Assembly: GCA_963513935.1 (NCBI GenBank)
Contig: OY740774.1
Coordinates: 90,966,424 to 91,030,423 of the forward strand
DNA: 64,000 bases
Reading direction: 5' to 3'
Origin: Aphrophora alni
Lineage: Eukaryota; Arthropoda; Insecta; Hemiptera; Aphrophoridae
Shown here: positions 12,500-26,999 of the stretch, one piece after another
How positions within the stretch are numbered: position 1 is the first letter of the stretch
Layout of the letters: every line of letters begins with the position of its first letter
Notes under the pieces: generated by a model
Seen by the model: only the letters and a program-made list of their open reading frames with translations
Told to the model about the DNA's origin: nothing
Databases searched by the model: none
Made by a program: the position numbers and the translations under genes

Positions 12500-15180
12500 A
12501 CTTAATATATAACAAAAACTCAAAAGCAAAGAAATTTAAATACCTGAAAATAATGTTGAACTTTTCCAACTGAATCAAAAAAAAAATATAGACACTCGTA
12601 TGTAACCATATTTAAAAAATATTTTTTGTTTACTGCCAAAATTGTCTTCATAAATGTACTAAACAAATTCCGTAAATTTTAGTTTCAGAGAATATGTCGG
12701 AGTATTAATAATAACTTAACTGAAAACATAGTTCACCAAGTGAGAAGTCTGCTTCAAAACATTGTACTGAAGTGTAGCGAGATAAATTATATTAGTACGA
12801 GATATTTACATCTATTGAATTGAGCGAGTTTATAAAGAAGATGAATTCTAAAGTAAAATGAATATATTAAAATTCCTTGAATCTCTAACATTTATTAATA
12901 GGGACAACTTTCTGTTAGGGAACATTTAAATTTTAGAACTTTATGGGAAATTATTCATTTATTCTAGATAGCTAATTTCTTCGAATCTAGTGTCTTTCAG
13001 AGAATATCTGGAGCTGAAATAAATAGATAGTTTTACTAAAATCAACATCTGTTTTATTACTAATATTGTTTTATAACCATAATGGAGAAGATACAGCAAT
13101 TTGCATTTTTAACGATTTAGAGTTTGAATAAGATTCAAATGCAACAACAAAAAATATGTTGATGAACATTTCAAACACGTTTTGTTTGCATAATTTATCC
13201 CGCATATATGTTAATATTATATTTCCATATAAGCCGGTGAAATAACAGCACTTGAATATCTGAAACTGTTACGAATGTATCTCCCAAATACTCCTAAAGT
13301 CACTTTATTCGCACCCTACATTTTGTCTACAATCGCACTTCAGAATTATTTATAATTATAAAATAATTATACATAAATACAAAATTATAATTGGACGGCC
13401 ATTCAGAAAAAATTCGAGTTGATTTAAAGGTAAATCAGCTTTCCAAACTCTACATAAATAGCAGTTCTATCAGATTTCATGAGATCTTAATTATTTCATC
13501 AACAAAGAACAGAATACAGAAAGTATTTGATAGTTTAAACGTCTAGCAATCGAATGAATTTATTTTCGAGTTGATTTCATAGCTGACGCCAAGGAGTAGT
13601 GATATATACAGCTACAAGGTGCCGAAAACCTGTGTAACAACTGCCTTTAAACAAACTTGCATTACTTGATCTACAACGCTCAAATAACCACTTTATGAGG
13701 ATTATATTTATAGGCTTTACTTGTACTATAATAAGATGGGAGCTGGCTTAGTACAGTACTTTAAAACTATTATCATCCAATGTCGTCAGCGTCGTAAAAA
13801 CGACTTGGAATTTCAACGAAGAAATACTCTTACAATGCAATGTAATCATTTTGGTTCTATAACAGTAAAAAATGACATTTGAAAACAAATCAATTGAACT
13901 ATAGAGATGACACAGGTTTGTAACATACGAGACAAATAATTAAGGAATTTCATCGTTTTGTGTACTGTTTATAGAATATTTGAAAATGTTAAATAACAAA
14001 GTTTTAAGATTGGAATAGTGCCTCACAAGCTTCCAAAATATAACCCCCTTCAGGTTGCATTAATTAAGCTTTACCTTAAAGTAAGAAATTGTAAGACAAG
14101 ATAAGTTAATCAAAATGAAAACCATCCTAAATTACACCCCACGGACTAATTAAGGATAAAGTTAAATGTATATTATTTACAACTTGTCTACATGCCTGTG
14201 GAGATTGTAATGTTAAAAAGGACGATTAATTTTAATAAAGTGTTTCTTGTTGAGGCTAAATAAAACATTGTTTCCCTCTTTTATGTTCCTCCGAGGGTAA
14301 AACTTTGAAACTGCACACCGTGTAAAACACTTGTTCGACCGTATTCAACTGTTTATCTATGTATGAATAACAGTCACTTTATTACAGTGGTCATGGTGTT
14401 ATAAGGAGATAGTTGATGGGGTTAAAATTACACATATATGTGATAATTTTAAAGTTTTGTAAGTTTTAAAGCAGTCTGGTGAAGCTTCATTATACAGGGT
14501 GATTTATAAAGAAACGGATTAAACGTTTTAGACCTGTTCAACTGGTAAAAAAGAAAAAGTCAAATAAACAAAGTTTTGAAAATCCTTTGTTTCACATTTC
14601 ATTAATTTTTATAAATATACACATTATAACTTTGAAATTAAATCAGATTTTGAGTTCTGATTTGATACATAAAGCGTACATAGTATGTTTACGTTAAGTT
14701 TTCTAGTATAAAAAAATACATTGCATATCTCAAACTATTAATTTTTCAAAAAGTTTACAAGAGAGAAAATAATTTTCTCATTAAACGAAAAAAGCAATTA
14801 TTATTATTATTATTTTAGGATAACTGTATTTTCAACAAAATACTAAAAATCTAATTTCTTGGTATTTGTCTAAACACAGGATTAGCCTAAAAACAAAACT
14901 ATTCCCATTCAAATTATTCTTTTCTTTCAATATTTTTGTTTTAGACCTTATGAATAAATGAATCATTGTATTAGAATGAAGAGTCAGAAATAAGAAAATG
15001 TCACACCAAATTAAAACTTTCTTTTTAGTAATTTAGGAAATAATTTTACCCAAATTAGAAATTAAATGTTTAGTCTTTTGGTTAAAAGTTGGTGACGTAC
15101 AGAAAAAAATTAAACCCCTTTTGATTACCGTTAAAAAAATAAAGCATTTTTCTCTCAATATATACTAGTAGTTAACATTA
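12500..15180. other. no recognisable gene
   Basis: AT-rich sequence. It includes 'TACAGGGTGATTTATAAAG' near 14493, a phrase that resembles the ends of some short insect transposons, but I could not find a matching second end. Confidence 0.5.
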
Positions 15181-15349
15181 ATATTTCCAAACTGGGTATC
15201 CAGTGATAACAACTTACTTAGCCGCGACTCCTTCTTCGTATCAAGAGGATAATGATGTCGCCAATATTTACTCTGGAGCATCAGCGTTCTTGCCCGGTTT
15301 CAAACAATTCCAAGCCAGCTTTGTACATTATCGTCCGCGTCGTTATTGT

Positions 15350-15451
15350 CCTCTTTCTGGGTCGTCCCAGTTTATCGGAAGTTTTATTTGGAAGTCTATC
15401 TTCTCCCATTCTCCGTAAGTGGTCAAACCACAGCAGTTGGACTTTTTTATT
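15350..15451 (-). pseudogene. relic of a non-LTR retrotransposon ORF2 C-terminus
   Basis: The minus strand encodes KVQLLWFDHLRRMGEDRLP followed by about ten residues and GRPRKR. This matches the pattern (R/K)LxWxGHxxRMxxxRLP...GRPRxxW that closes the reverse transcriptase ORF of many LINE families (CR1, RTE, I/Jockey types). Downstream the frame is soon broken by stops and no reverse transcriptase core is seen upstream, so this is a dead 5'-truncated fragment. The two plus-strand ORFs at 15203-15509 are its antisense shadows. Confidence 0.7.
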
Positions 15452-15932
15452 TTGTCTGCTAAGGGTTTTCTACTCAGGGGTTAATGAGGATCTGGTGGTA
15501 ACAATTTGAATTCTTTTAGTCAAGTTTATCATTCCACCCTCTTTTTCGTGTAGTACTAAAATGGCTCTAATTAAGTGCCCAGTTTTCACTAGTTTATGCA
15601 TAATCATATGTATTCTTGAAAAAAAAAGGCTGCTTTCATTTCATTTTTGATTTCAATTTTCCCAATTAACGTTTTTTTTTATTGGATGATACAGTTTCCC
15701 TACAAAAGCTATACTTTGATTTATTTCAGAGGTAATCTTTCCACCAGTGGTAAATACAGAACTGAGATACAAACAGACTACAACAAATTACTTATTATAA
15801 ATTTGTCACTGCGTTACTATTTAAAAAGTTGTAAATTAGGTTTACACGCCCCTTTTCCCGCATTCTGTAAAAATTGGGGGCGTAGCCTATTACTAGATTA
15901 GTTGTAGTTTGATTGTTAAAACACATGAATCA

Positions 15933-15964
15933 TTGAAGATGACGTCATTGTCGTTGAAATGCGT
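15933..15964 (+). repeat. CTGAAGATG-stem-CGAAAC motif, copy 3 (TTGAAGATG variant)
   Basis: TTGAAGAT, stem GACG, loop TCATTGT, stem CGTT, then GAAATGCGT. Close in sequence to the copy at 37249. Confidence 0.6.
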
Positions 15965-16292
15965 TTGTTTTGATAAACTTATAGAGATGAGAAATTTCAT
16001 TCAAGTTTTATATGTATTTTAATTACATTTTACTTAATAAATTGACTAACCTCAAAAAAATATTCCTTATAAGACATTCATTATGACTAGTTTTATGATT
16101 TGTTTATAAAAGTATGAAAACCTGAATTCTTATTTAATAACCGTTAATTACTTCTTACCGTTTATAAATGGAAAAAAAACTGACAAATTTATTTATTTAT
16201 TTTTCAATTTCATTGAGACTGTCAACAACTATAATTTATTTTGATTATGGTTTCCATACGTTTTATGTAGAAGACAACTCTAATACAAATAA

Positions 16293-16320
16293 TCCTGTAT
16301 CTCGGCGTAGTAATACAGGA
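16293..16320. repeat. perfect 8-bp hairpin
   Basis: TCCTGTAT and ATACAGGA separated by 12 bases. No uridine tail or gene next to it; function unknown. Confidence 0.5.
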
Positions 16321-17573
16321 TGAAAACAACTTTAACAACCGTCGAGGGAAATACTGTTTTACATTCACGAATTTATATGCATAACTTATACGTGCAAAGA
16401 TAAATTTGATTTCATCTTATAAGGTAAAGGAATATCTGTATTCCCAGTATATCCTATAGAACAATCAAGTGATAATAAACTGCGCGTAAAACAATCTAAA
16501 TGAAATATGCCGTAGGATAAATATTTCTAAGGTGAGAGATGATGATTCTAGAAATGTTCACGCTGCTTGTTTACGTTCATTTAATCAGCAGTTTAGTGAT
16601 AATATAAATGTATTTTAATCCAATTAACCGAATCAAATATTATTTGTTTTGATTATATACGTTTATATTGATTATTTATATTTAACACAATTTTGTGACC
16701 GAGTTACTTTTTTGGAGTTATCGTAAGCATTGCTGGTAGTAAAGTATACAGTTATTAACAGTCGCGCTTTTTAATGAGTGTTTTAATGGAAAAAGTTAAA
16801 ACAAGTTGGGCTCCTTATCTTTCAAAGTTGAACTGTTAAAGTTCACTTAAAAAGTTTTTATTACGGTTTTACCGTCTTTCAATGAGATAAAATATTTATT
16901 TTTCTTTGTGCATAACGCTACATGCCATTGCAATACTCAAATGTTATTAACTTTATTATTAATAATAACGATTTATTTTATATTTGTAAATTATAATTGT
17001 AGATTTTAGTCTTTGCTCTTAAGATAAGATGAAGTCACATTTATGATAATAAAAATCATTTAACACAAACATCTTCACGTTATTTGCTATGTTAAAATCG
17101 TGTAAAATCAAATTGAAATAAACATGCACAGTATTAATTAAAAATAGGTTATTCTAACTTTTTATAAATTTGTAATTTAGATGTGAAACATTTTACTATG
17201 CTACAGGGGAAAGATATAATTATGGATCACAATTTGGAGTTGTGTTATGTTAAATAAATCCTGGATAGAACACAATCATAATTTCTATTAAACTAAAAGA
17301 TAAAATAAACAAATATAAATAATAACAATAAATGTATAAAATGATTCACGTAAAACATTATTTGAATGTACAGTTTTAATGTGCAGTTGTGAGTTCTCTA
17401 TTAGAAAGGGTCTCGTATCAACCCAAGTGTGATTTGGAGATAACATTTCTCTTACGATAGGAGAGCTAGGATGTACTGGTTAATTTACTCAGCTATATAA
17501 CCTTTGTGCACTGTTGACGTTACTTTTGCGTCATATCTTTAGTTTTACAACATTCAACAATATACTTTAGTGA

Positions 17574-17756
17574 GCGTGGCAGTCTTGAGGTTGTCTTGCT
17601 GGATTTACATATTTTTTTCGTGTTTTTTTTTTAGTTAGTTACCCTCTCTTTTATCTTTCCTATCAGGTCTCTTTTGACCAACACTTGTTATTTTCCGACT
17701 AATACACTATGAGAGTATTCAAGAACCAAGCAATCTTTATTTTATCCTGTTCTCAT
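17574..17756 (+). repeat. dispersed repeat, copy B
   Basis: Partner of 9852-10030 in the same orientation, with 'atctttcctatcag' and 'ccaacacttgtt' shared exactly or nearly so. Confidence 0.65.
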
Positions 17757-17759
17757 GTG

Positions 17760-20700
17760 TAGAATACATGTTATCCTGATTTTTTCCTGTATTTTATCAA
17801 TCACCTTTTTTTTATACTAGACAATGACGGCTGAGATATCAAATAAAAAATGAAAATAAAACCTTTTACATTTAATATTGGCCCAAAAAATGAAAATAGT
17901 TCAAGACTTGAAACTTATTTATGTTTCAAACTGAAATAATAATGATAGTGCTCTTACGCTAAATTTAAACTCAACACTCAATTATATTTTAATATATTCA
18001 TTGGTAAATAATTTCAAAACCCAAAAAACAAAAACCTTTTAATAAAACGTATACATAATTACATATCTGTCCTTTAAAATTATATTCTTACATTTAAAAT
18101 TAAAAAGAAGAATTTAATCTGTAGCACATGTATAATATAAATTATGCACAGAAATTATATGTATATTTAAGGACATGATCCGTAAAGAGGCCAAAAAGTA
18201 CAATAATTTATGGAGAAAAACAAAAACACAAAATTACAGATATTGTTCTGAAGATAAATAATAAAAGCATAAATAACAACACAAAGGTAATCAGCTTGAA
18301 GCAAACGTATAAAGAAAAACAAATACGATACACATTTTAAGAATTTAATTACAATTGTCTTTTAGTTTAGTATAAGACAGAATAAATAAACTACAATCCA
18401 AAAAGTTTAACGTAATAAGTTTGTTAAATAAAATAAAATAGAAAAAGTTAAAAAAATCAATTCAGCAGAGAAATAAAATTTAACATTTTATAGAAGTTAT
18501 TAAGACTATTATTGTAACATACGTGTTTAAGAAAATATAAACATAATATAAAATACTTTTAAATTTAACAAATAAACTAAATACACTTGACTTGTCGAGC
18601 ATGGCATTTTTGGGTAGAGCGAACTCCCTAGAGGATAGTCGTATAATTGCTAACGAATTTTAACTCCCGTATTTCTTATTTTTATTGTAATTTGTACCAT
18701 CCATAAGTTATGATTTTTCCAGTTATACGATTATGTAGTAGATAATCATCCGTATGTTAAAATATTCAATACGTAATCTATTACGTAGCCTACCCTACAT
18801 CAAGAAACTGGTGATAACAACAATCACTGCGATTACGTATTTAATATTTAAACAACCACCGTCCTGGATAACACCCTTTGATCTACCAATACAATTTATT
18901 TCCTATAAATCTCAAGAAAACCACTGTTTGTTATTAAATTTAGAGGATCTGCTTGTATTACATTGTTAAACAGGGCTGGGTAAGTACAGTTGTCACTTTT
19001 TTTCACTTGATGCCTCAAAATAGATATACTGTATTCATGTTCATCGCAAAATAGATTTGTTTCCTCAATCACAAAACATTCTCCATAATACGCGTTTGCG
19101 TGAAAAAAAAAAAATTGTAATTTTTCTGTTTATTTCAAACAATTATGAATTCCCAAGTAAAATATACTACTTTTACAACTATAACTCGTGAGTGAAAAAC
19201 ACTTACTTCCAAGGTACTTTATAATTAATTGAAACAGGATTTAAAATAGAAGTTTCAGAGAAATATTTTGGAATTGTGATTCTCTGTCTGTAATAAAGTT
19301 GAGCTTTGTATATCCTTTGTAATGAGAAAAGTTAGAAATAGTTTAACGTAAATCCTCTTTGATTTATAATTTAACAACTCTATAATAGAACTTTAATTAA
19401 GCATTAAATAGTTTTTGTCAATGTTAAATAATCCTCTAGGATTTACATTATTTTATTTAAACTTAGTTTACGACTTAATTCAAAGTGGTAATAAATAATA
19501 CAACAAAATATAATAGTTTTTGAATTGTTTTATTTCTTTATATTTTATGAGATGGGTCAAACAAATTGTATCGAACTTTTTATGAATCAATACGTTTTGA
19601 AGTGTATTGCGTCCAAAAAAGTTGTTTTTGGAACGATGTCTGCATGTCTAGTGTTGTGTGTGCAGTGCTCTACAGCCAAAACTTTTGAATCGATTTTAAT
19701 CAAATTTGGTAAATGTGTTGTTTAGGCTTCAACTTAATTTTGTTTTTGACAACTCAAAATTTGGTAGTTGCTATGATAAAATTAAAACGAAATTAAAAAA
19801 ATAAAAAGCAAAACTATAATCTTTAAATCCTCTTTACCGATTTTGATAAAACTTTGCTTAATTGTAAAAAAATGTCTGTCCATGAGTAAAACAAAAAAAA
19901 TCAATCATCGGATTGTTACAAAATATCTAAATTGTTCCTCTACGAATTGTGTTCAAATATGAGTCAAATATAAATATTAATGGCACAAGCCTATGTGTAA
20001 AACCACAATTGAGACAATATTACATTTTATGTACAAACAAAAATGAACCCGTCATAAAAAGCTTAGTTTTAAACATATATACAGTTTACGTTTGTTACAG
20101 CGTCAATTTAAGTTTTTATTTAAGTATTTGAACATTTTGATTAAGAGCTACGCCGAATTGACATTTTCTGTGACGATTAATTTGGTTTTGGTAATGAGCG
20201 AGAGTGTTTTATCATTTTGTACCGCTCTACTCTAAGTATAAACTAAATTGATAATTGCAAACGTCTGTGGATATTTTGTTACATGTATTGGACAATCCAT
20301 CATTGCCGTTGCATGTAACAACATCAGTATTTAATCAAAAAATTAGTCAAACTGGAGTCAGGAAGATATCGACAGAACGATATCAATTAGCTAATTTGTG
20401 TATGTGATGATTTTGTAGAGGATAAATCCAGGCTGTAAAGACTGGAGGGGTGATTCGTCGGTGGAGTAAGAACTCTCATTATACTTCCATTTGGTTTTAA
20501 ATTATGTTTAAATCAAGTTCTGCAGAGCTACCAAAGAGTTGTATGTAAATGCTAAAGTCGGGCTAGAACTAATGACATGGGTTTTCTGAAAGTATTAATT
20601 ATTTTATCTAATATATTTCTTTTTTGTAAATAATAAAAAAAAATAGAAAAAATCTGGTTAAAATTATCAATTTCTAAAATACACATTAAAACTGTGACGC

Positions 20701-23580
20701 CTATCAAATTAACATGATATTGAGAAAATGTATTGTCAAAATTCATGAAAATATGAAGTTATTTTTGTATCTATAGAGAGTTTATTGTTTCGTAGATAAA
20801 ATTTTATCGTGAGAGTTATGGAAAAAGTTATTGTGAGTTCTTTCGGTGTTCTATTGGATATTTATTTGTTCATATTACTTGTATCGACATTTAAAATATT
20901 AACTATAATATTTATATAAAAATAACACACTACATTTGAAAAGTATGACTTGTGTATTTCCTTTTTAACCTGTGAATATTCTAGGATTAACTTGGTGCCA
21001 CCGTATGATTTGTTGTAGAGTGTTCGATTAGCAAAAAATCATTAACTCTGTTTTCCTTACTTGGGGTTATTAGTTACACTTTCTAACATAGGTGTAGGAT
21101 CCTGTAACTTTAGTTAGATGTTATAGGTTGTATTAAATGATAACATGCGTTGATGCATACTCTGTAAGAGTCAAGCAAAATAGGCTTAACTGTTTTCCTT
21201 CGTATATATTCCCTATATTCGTTTTTTATACATCGAAATGAATGAATTTTTAAACGATGTTACACTTTATTCGTGATAAAGAAATAAAAATCAAGGTTTT
21301 AAAGACCAAGTAATCGTTCTAAGTTGTAACATACACACAAAACCTAGTTTCATCGAACATGGAATGCCAATGCTCCACACAGTTAACAACAGGGAAGCAA
21401 TTTAGTCACGCCTTCAAGTACAATGCCACCATAATATAATACACGTGTAATGCTTTAATCATATACACAACAATAATATACATCTCATCTTGTACTGTAT
21501 ATTTACTAAAATAAAACATAAACAGAACTGGATAACTCAGAAACTGGTAGTAGCTATTTACAACTACTAAAAATATATAGATCTTACTGACAACAATATT
21601 TGTACAGATTTTTTTTCAAAATCTGGCGGGTTATTATAGTGTTAAAAAGTTCATATTACTGAAGCATATATTAGTTAAAAATAAATAAACGGTATTTTCA
21701 TCAAAATATTGCTTTTTGCATAAAATTTAATAGAATAAAAATTAATATACAACTTATAGTCATTATTATTTTTTGGGTCAAAAATTTTCAATACAATGAA
21801 TGGTCTTTGATGTGTTTTAATATCCGGCAAACTGACCACAAAGCTGCCCTACTCGTTTAATCTACAGAGTATAAAGTAATAATATCGTCCGACCTCTTTG
21901 ACTTTGTGTGGGGAATGTTTTGTTGGCAGCAATGTAATTGTAGTGGTTTTAGAATATAATAGTGAGGAGCCAAGCGATTATTATGAGTACAGACTTATTT
22001 TAAATATTTCCTGATACCATTTAAAATGTCAATTAATTGTCGATTTATTATTAAAAAGTAACTTTCAAAGACAAAAGTAAAACGAAATCACGACAGGATA
22101 TTTATTTAAAGTGACAAGTTTAATTCAGTGTAAATTTAATTTAGTTCAATTGGGACGTGCAATGTAAGGATTCTTTCGAATGCTGTCGCATTTAATTTCT
22201 CATATTAGTTTTGTCTCTGTAATTTAATATAAAACATCACTTCGTCTGTAGAACACATTTTAAAAATTGGATTATGCAATCAATTAAACTACATTTCGAC
22301 TTATTTTTTGAATCCATTTATTGAGTCAATATATATGTGAACAATTTTATTAGCTGCATCAGAATCATCCTGCTTTTGATACCGTTAGTAAGATCATAAA
22401 ACTTTAAATACAGAAAATGGTGTATTTTTCAATATCTTTAAATTGATGTACAACTTGACCTAAAATGCTATTGAAAAGTTTTGAGATATGGACTTTTTAT
22501 TTTCAAAAATTGAGGTTTTAAGGCGAACACACCAATATAATAACAAGAATTAATCACTTTAAAATCTCTTCCATGTCACCAATAAATCTGTTCTGAATGG
22601 GGAATAAACTTAATTAAAATTAATTTACCTTTTTTTTTTTTTAATTGTGTAATTTTCATGAGCAGATACAATGTTATATAATTAATACCATTATTTTAAT
22701 CGAATTGGTCTCAAATATCAATTCAATAATAACAAAGTCTGGTACATCAAAAATAATACAATAATAAATACATTAAAATTATAATTCCTTGCAATAAGTT
22801 TTAGTTTTTTCGTCTAGATATTAAATAAAATAAATTAACGAAGCTTGACCACACCTTTGTTTCTGATATATTGTGTGTTCAGATTATTTTCTATCCTTTG
22901 TATAATTGGCACAAATCTTGATAAATTATATTTATAATGCTGTTTTTACTCATTTACCTTCGTGCAATGAATTTGTTACACACATTTACGCTACACTAAT
23001 ATAACCATTTATTTACCTCACAGTAAGATAATAAATCCTAATTTGGGATTTGCAACGTCCGATGTATTCCAGGTGCGTACCCAATCTATCTCCCGCCTTC
23101 TGTTCTAATACACTAAAAGATAGCAACGTGCTTGACATAAGAAATATATATCCAACAATCCTGAACCTATCCTTGGGCACTTTAATAGATACATAGAGCT
23201 CGGCTACACCATAAAGTGTGAATTATCGTCATCAGGCTATGGGGAAAAATCGCAAAGTACGATCTATTTATTTCAATCCCTGTTCTATGTGGAGGGAATT
23301 TAAAGTAGTAGAAATAGAATTAAATTTTACGAGGAAGATAACATTTACGACTTATAAACACTAACTGTAGTTTTCATATTAGATAGACTGTTAAATTTTA
23401 GAGGTAATAAAATGAAGTGTTTTACAAAAGTAGACAAACAGTTGTTGTAAGAACGTTATTGATTATAGAGGCACCAAACAATAAAAATATGTAAAAATAC
23501 AACTTTAAATTTGCTATACTTATTTCCAAAATTAAAATTAAACTTGAACTCAATTTCTACTCGTTTACGTTTAAATACAA
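17760..23580. other. no recognisable gene
   Basis: A long AT-rich stretch. The short frames (18754-18969, 19525-19725, 19949-20131, 20552-20746) lack recognisable motifs. Part of 19550-19900 ('gattttratmaaattt' twice) may be a decayed repeat. Confidence 0.5.
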
Positions 23581-23612
23581 ACGGGTTTCAACAATAATAC
23601 CGCCATCTTCAG
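23581..23612 (-). repeat. CTGAAGATG-stem-CGAAAC motif, copy 4
   Basis: Minus strand CTGAAGATGGCGGTATTATT, then GTTGAAACCCGT. The stem is weak and depends on G-T pairs. Confidence 0.5.
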
Positions 23613-24068
23613 TGATTCATGATGAAATAATCATATAATAGTTCATTATGTACTATAGAATAATTACAGAATATTTCAAAACTGGTAATAGTTAGCCTAT
23701 ATAAATTTCGGAACATTAAAATAAATATAATTTCTTTAAATGAGGCTTTTGACATGAGGCTTTTGGATTTGGATAACAAACCTTCGTACGATTTTCACTA
23801 ACTTGAAATATTTAACGTCATTTTACAAAGTTTTTTTTAAAATTTTAAAGCATGTTTTCACTGATAACTTGGTATAGATAACTTGGATAACTTTTTAGAT
23901 AGAAATATATTATACGTTTTGGTTAAGCCATTAAGATGTACGAGTATAGTAGTATAAAATTTGATAAAGTACGTTGAAGTAAGTTTTATATATTGGCCAT
24001 ACCGCGGATTCAATATTTTGAGTTATTACAAAATGAATAGCGTATGGTAAGTAAAATATGGTAAGTCG

Positions 24069-24069
<1 letters not shown>

Positions 24070-24114
<45 letters not shown>
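24070..24114. repeat. (AT)n microsatellite
   Basis: About 22 pure AT units, bracketed by repeats of 'atggtaagt' on both sides. Confidence 0.97.
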
Positions 24115-24116
<2 letters not shown>

Positions 24117-24307
24117 TAAGTGGCCAAAATATCCAACTTGGCTTTATATATAGTACTCACAAAATAATTTCAATTCTTTTGTATATTTATAAAAAAGAAA
24201 ACAAAAGTTTATACGGTTGTGATGAGCACTTTTTTCGAATTTTCACTTTTTTTACTGCACATATTTTGATTCTTGACATAATAACTTGACAATATAACTC
24301 CAAATTG

Positions 24308-24308
<1 letters not shown>

Positions 24309-24358
<50 letters not shown>
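24309..24358. repeat. (AT)n microsatellite
   Basis: About 24 AT units. Confidence 0.97.
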
Positions 24359-24359
<1 letters not shown>

Positions 24360-25049
24360 TTCATTTCATAAAAAAATTGTACGAACCTTTCCGAGATAAT
24401 TGATATGTAACTATTTTGTGGAATATTACTATTTTAAGTATTGAAAAATGAGCAAAAATGGAATGCCATTTCTAGGGTTTTAAGATTTTTTGTTTGTTTT
24501 TAGATAAGCTTCAACACACAACTTAAAAATATTTACATTATACAGATTTTCCACAGCAAGAAAACATTCAACAAAATGACGTTTCCACAAATATGTAGTC
24601 ATCCTCAATTGCAGTCAGCAGCACACTCATTCAATACTAAAGGTAGGTTTGAGAAAAACATTATATAGAAGAATAACAAATTTAAATCCATTATTTACAA
24701 TCATAACACAGCGCATACAGAAGTATCAAAACATTTTATTGCATTTTCCGTTTAGCCGAAACATTTATTTCCCTTTCAATCTGCCAAGGGCAGTTTTTTC
24801 CATTTCAAACAACAAAGGTAAACAGTTATATTTACTTTTCTCAATATAATTGTTTTGTTCCCCACTTTGAACTCCAAACATGTCAAACTTTAGCTTTATT
24901 GATGTTTCTATTCCCTTTATGCTTTAAATTTAATTTAACAACCCCTTCCAATTTACCAATTTTAATCAGCTGTAATAAACCATTATTTTTCTATATTACA
25001 CCATGTTTAGTCCTCGAGTGTATGTGAGAAGATATATTTATGTATACGC

Positions 25050-25169
<120 letters not shown>

Positions 25170-26516
25170 TTGAGCGTTTTTTTAATGTTCCTCAAGCCAT
25201 TCTAATAATTGCGTCTATTTAAAAATAACGAAACAAATGTATATACATAAACACAAACATCATTACATCTAACTTCGCACACTCAGATACAAAATTCATA
25301 GTTAAAGAAAACAATTATTCATTACTACACTTCCAAAAATAATAAACAACAAAATAATCATACAGTGTTTAACATCTCTAAAATCGGATCAAAATACATT
25401 GCTGTTTAATAAGGGCAGAAACCCATTTCGCTATTTACCAAATTATTATTTTCGAAATAAAACTTCGGTTATAAGCAATTGATTATATCATATTGATTTC
25501 AGTCCAAAAAATACTCATTTTACCAAAATCTGGTCAAAATTAGTTGTGCTGATTTTGAAATATATTAAACTTTCTAGAGATTCACAGTTTTCACTTGTTG
25601 ACTAACAACTGTCGAACGGGTATAATTGTGAATACGCCAATCATATCATTTTACTTTTGTTTTTAAGGGATACTTACAATCTAAAACAAAATATTTTGTA
25701 ACATATTACCTAATACATTAGAACATAACGGATATCAAAATGACATCATTCTAAATAATTGTGATTTTGTCTTTGTAACAGAAAAGGGAAAAAAACAATA
25801 ATAATGTTACATAATAGGGGAATAAGGTTTACAATTAGAGTGTTTGAAATATTGAACAAGTATATACATAATTAATAAGTGACAACTTTTTCATAATAGG
25901 AATTTTAGATGGACACAACTCAATGAATTATTATTTTCAGATAACTAATATTTACAATTCTGCTTCTATTTCATTTTCTTGAACTAACTCTCCACTCTGT
26001 CATACTTTTCCTTTTATATCTTAAGTATACCTGCTCAAACTCTTCTCTTTATATAAACCTTGAGTTGTGAAACACAAAATATGAAAATAAAGACCAGTAC
26101 AACAACCTATATACACACAGCTGATCTACACGTTGAAAACATCTGATACCAATTACTTGTACACATATCTCATCTTAACTAACCACTGTAGTTTGCTTAG
26201 TATTGATTACCTAAATATATCTTTTAATTTATACACAATGCAGGACTCTGTCAAGGTCAACATTACTATTGTAATTTATTACAACAAACACGTGTTGCAA
26301 AATACAACATTAATCAAAGTAAGTATTCACATGTTTTATAATTATCATGGTATATATTTTATTTTCATAAAATACTAGTTGATGGCCCCAGTTTCACCTG
26401 GGGATAGTTGAGATAGCCTTATAAAAAAATATTTTATACCCTAATGGTGGTACTATGGAAATCAATTATCCCCAATTACAGCAGCACACCAATTTTGATC
26501 AAAATCGATCCATAAA

Positions 26517-26905
26517 TAACAAAGGTATGATACTTGTTTTAGGGGTAAAAAATACCCCTGGAGTGGCACATTTTCAATTCCCTTTCTTACTACTGGTCTA
26601 AAACCTACCTCAAACCATGTTAAAAAATTCATATCTCTAAGTTTCTGGGATCCAGAGATATGCTTTAGTGGTAAAAAACACCCTTGGAGTAGAACATTTT
26701 CAAAACCCTTTCTAAGTTCACATCTACAGACCTACCTTAAACCATGTTAAAAAATTCATAGCTCTAAGTTTCATGGATTCAGAGATATGCTTTAGGGGTA
26801 AAAAACACCCTTGGAGTAGAACATTTTCAAAACCCTTTTTAAGTACGCATCTACAGACCTACTCCAAAACATGTTGAAAAATTCATAGCTATAGGCTTCT
26901 TCCAG
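26517..26905 (+). repeat. 127-bp tandem repeat, three copies
   Basis: The anchor 'gtaaaaaacacccttggagt' (or the related 'gtaaaaaatacccctggagt') occurs at 26544, 26671 and 26798, exactly 127 bp apart. Between anchors, 'acattttcaaaaccctttct', an 'acctac..caaaccatgtt' block and 'aaaaattcatagctctaagt' recur. The array follows 'gttgatggccccagtttcac' at about 26379, and that leader plus 'ttttgatcaaaatcgatcc' looks like the tail of a retroelement of a type common in arthropods (inference). Confidence 0.85.
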
Positions 26906-26933
26906 AGATTTAGTGATCAGTCAATCGTTTTGA

Positions 26934-26935
<2 letters not shown>

Positions 26936-26999
<64 letters not shown>
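26936..26999. repeat. (AT)n-(AC)n compound microsatellite
   Basis: About 25 AT units followed by 5 AC units, directly after the 127-bp array. Arrays at the 3' end of a retroelement often sit in this position. Confidence 0.95.

Noticed and set aside
14490..14520. 'TACAGGGTG' phrase as a transposon end
   Set aside because: Only one end found; a similar phrase at 58290 ('tacagagtgtctcaaacg') is in unrelated flanks, so not enough to define an element.
15203..15509. Two overlapping plus-strand ORFs
   Set aside because: Antisense shadows of the minus-strand LINE relic, which alone shows a family motif.
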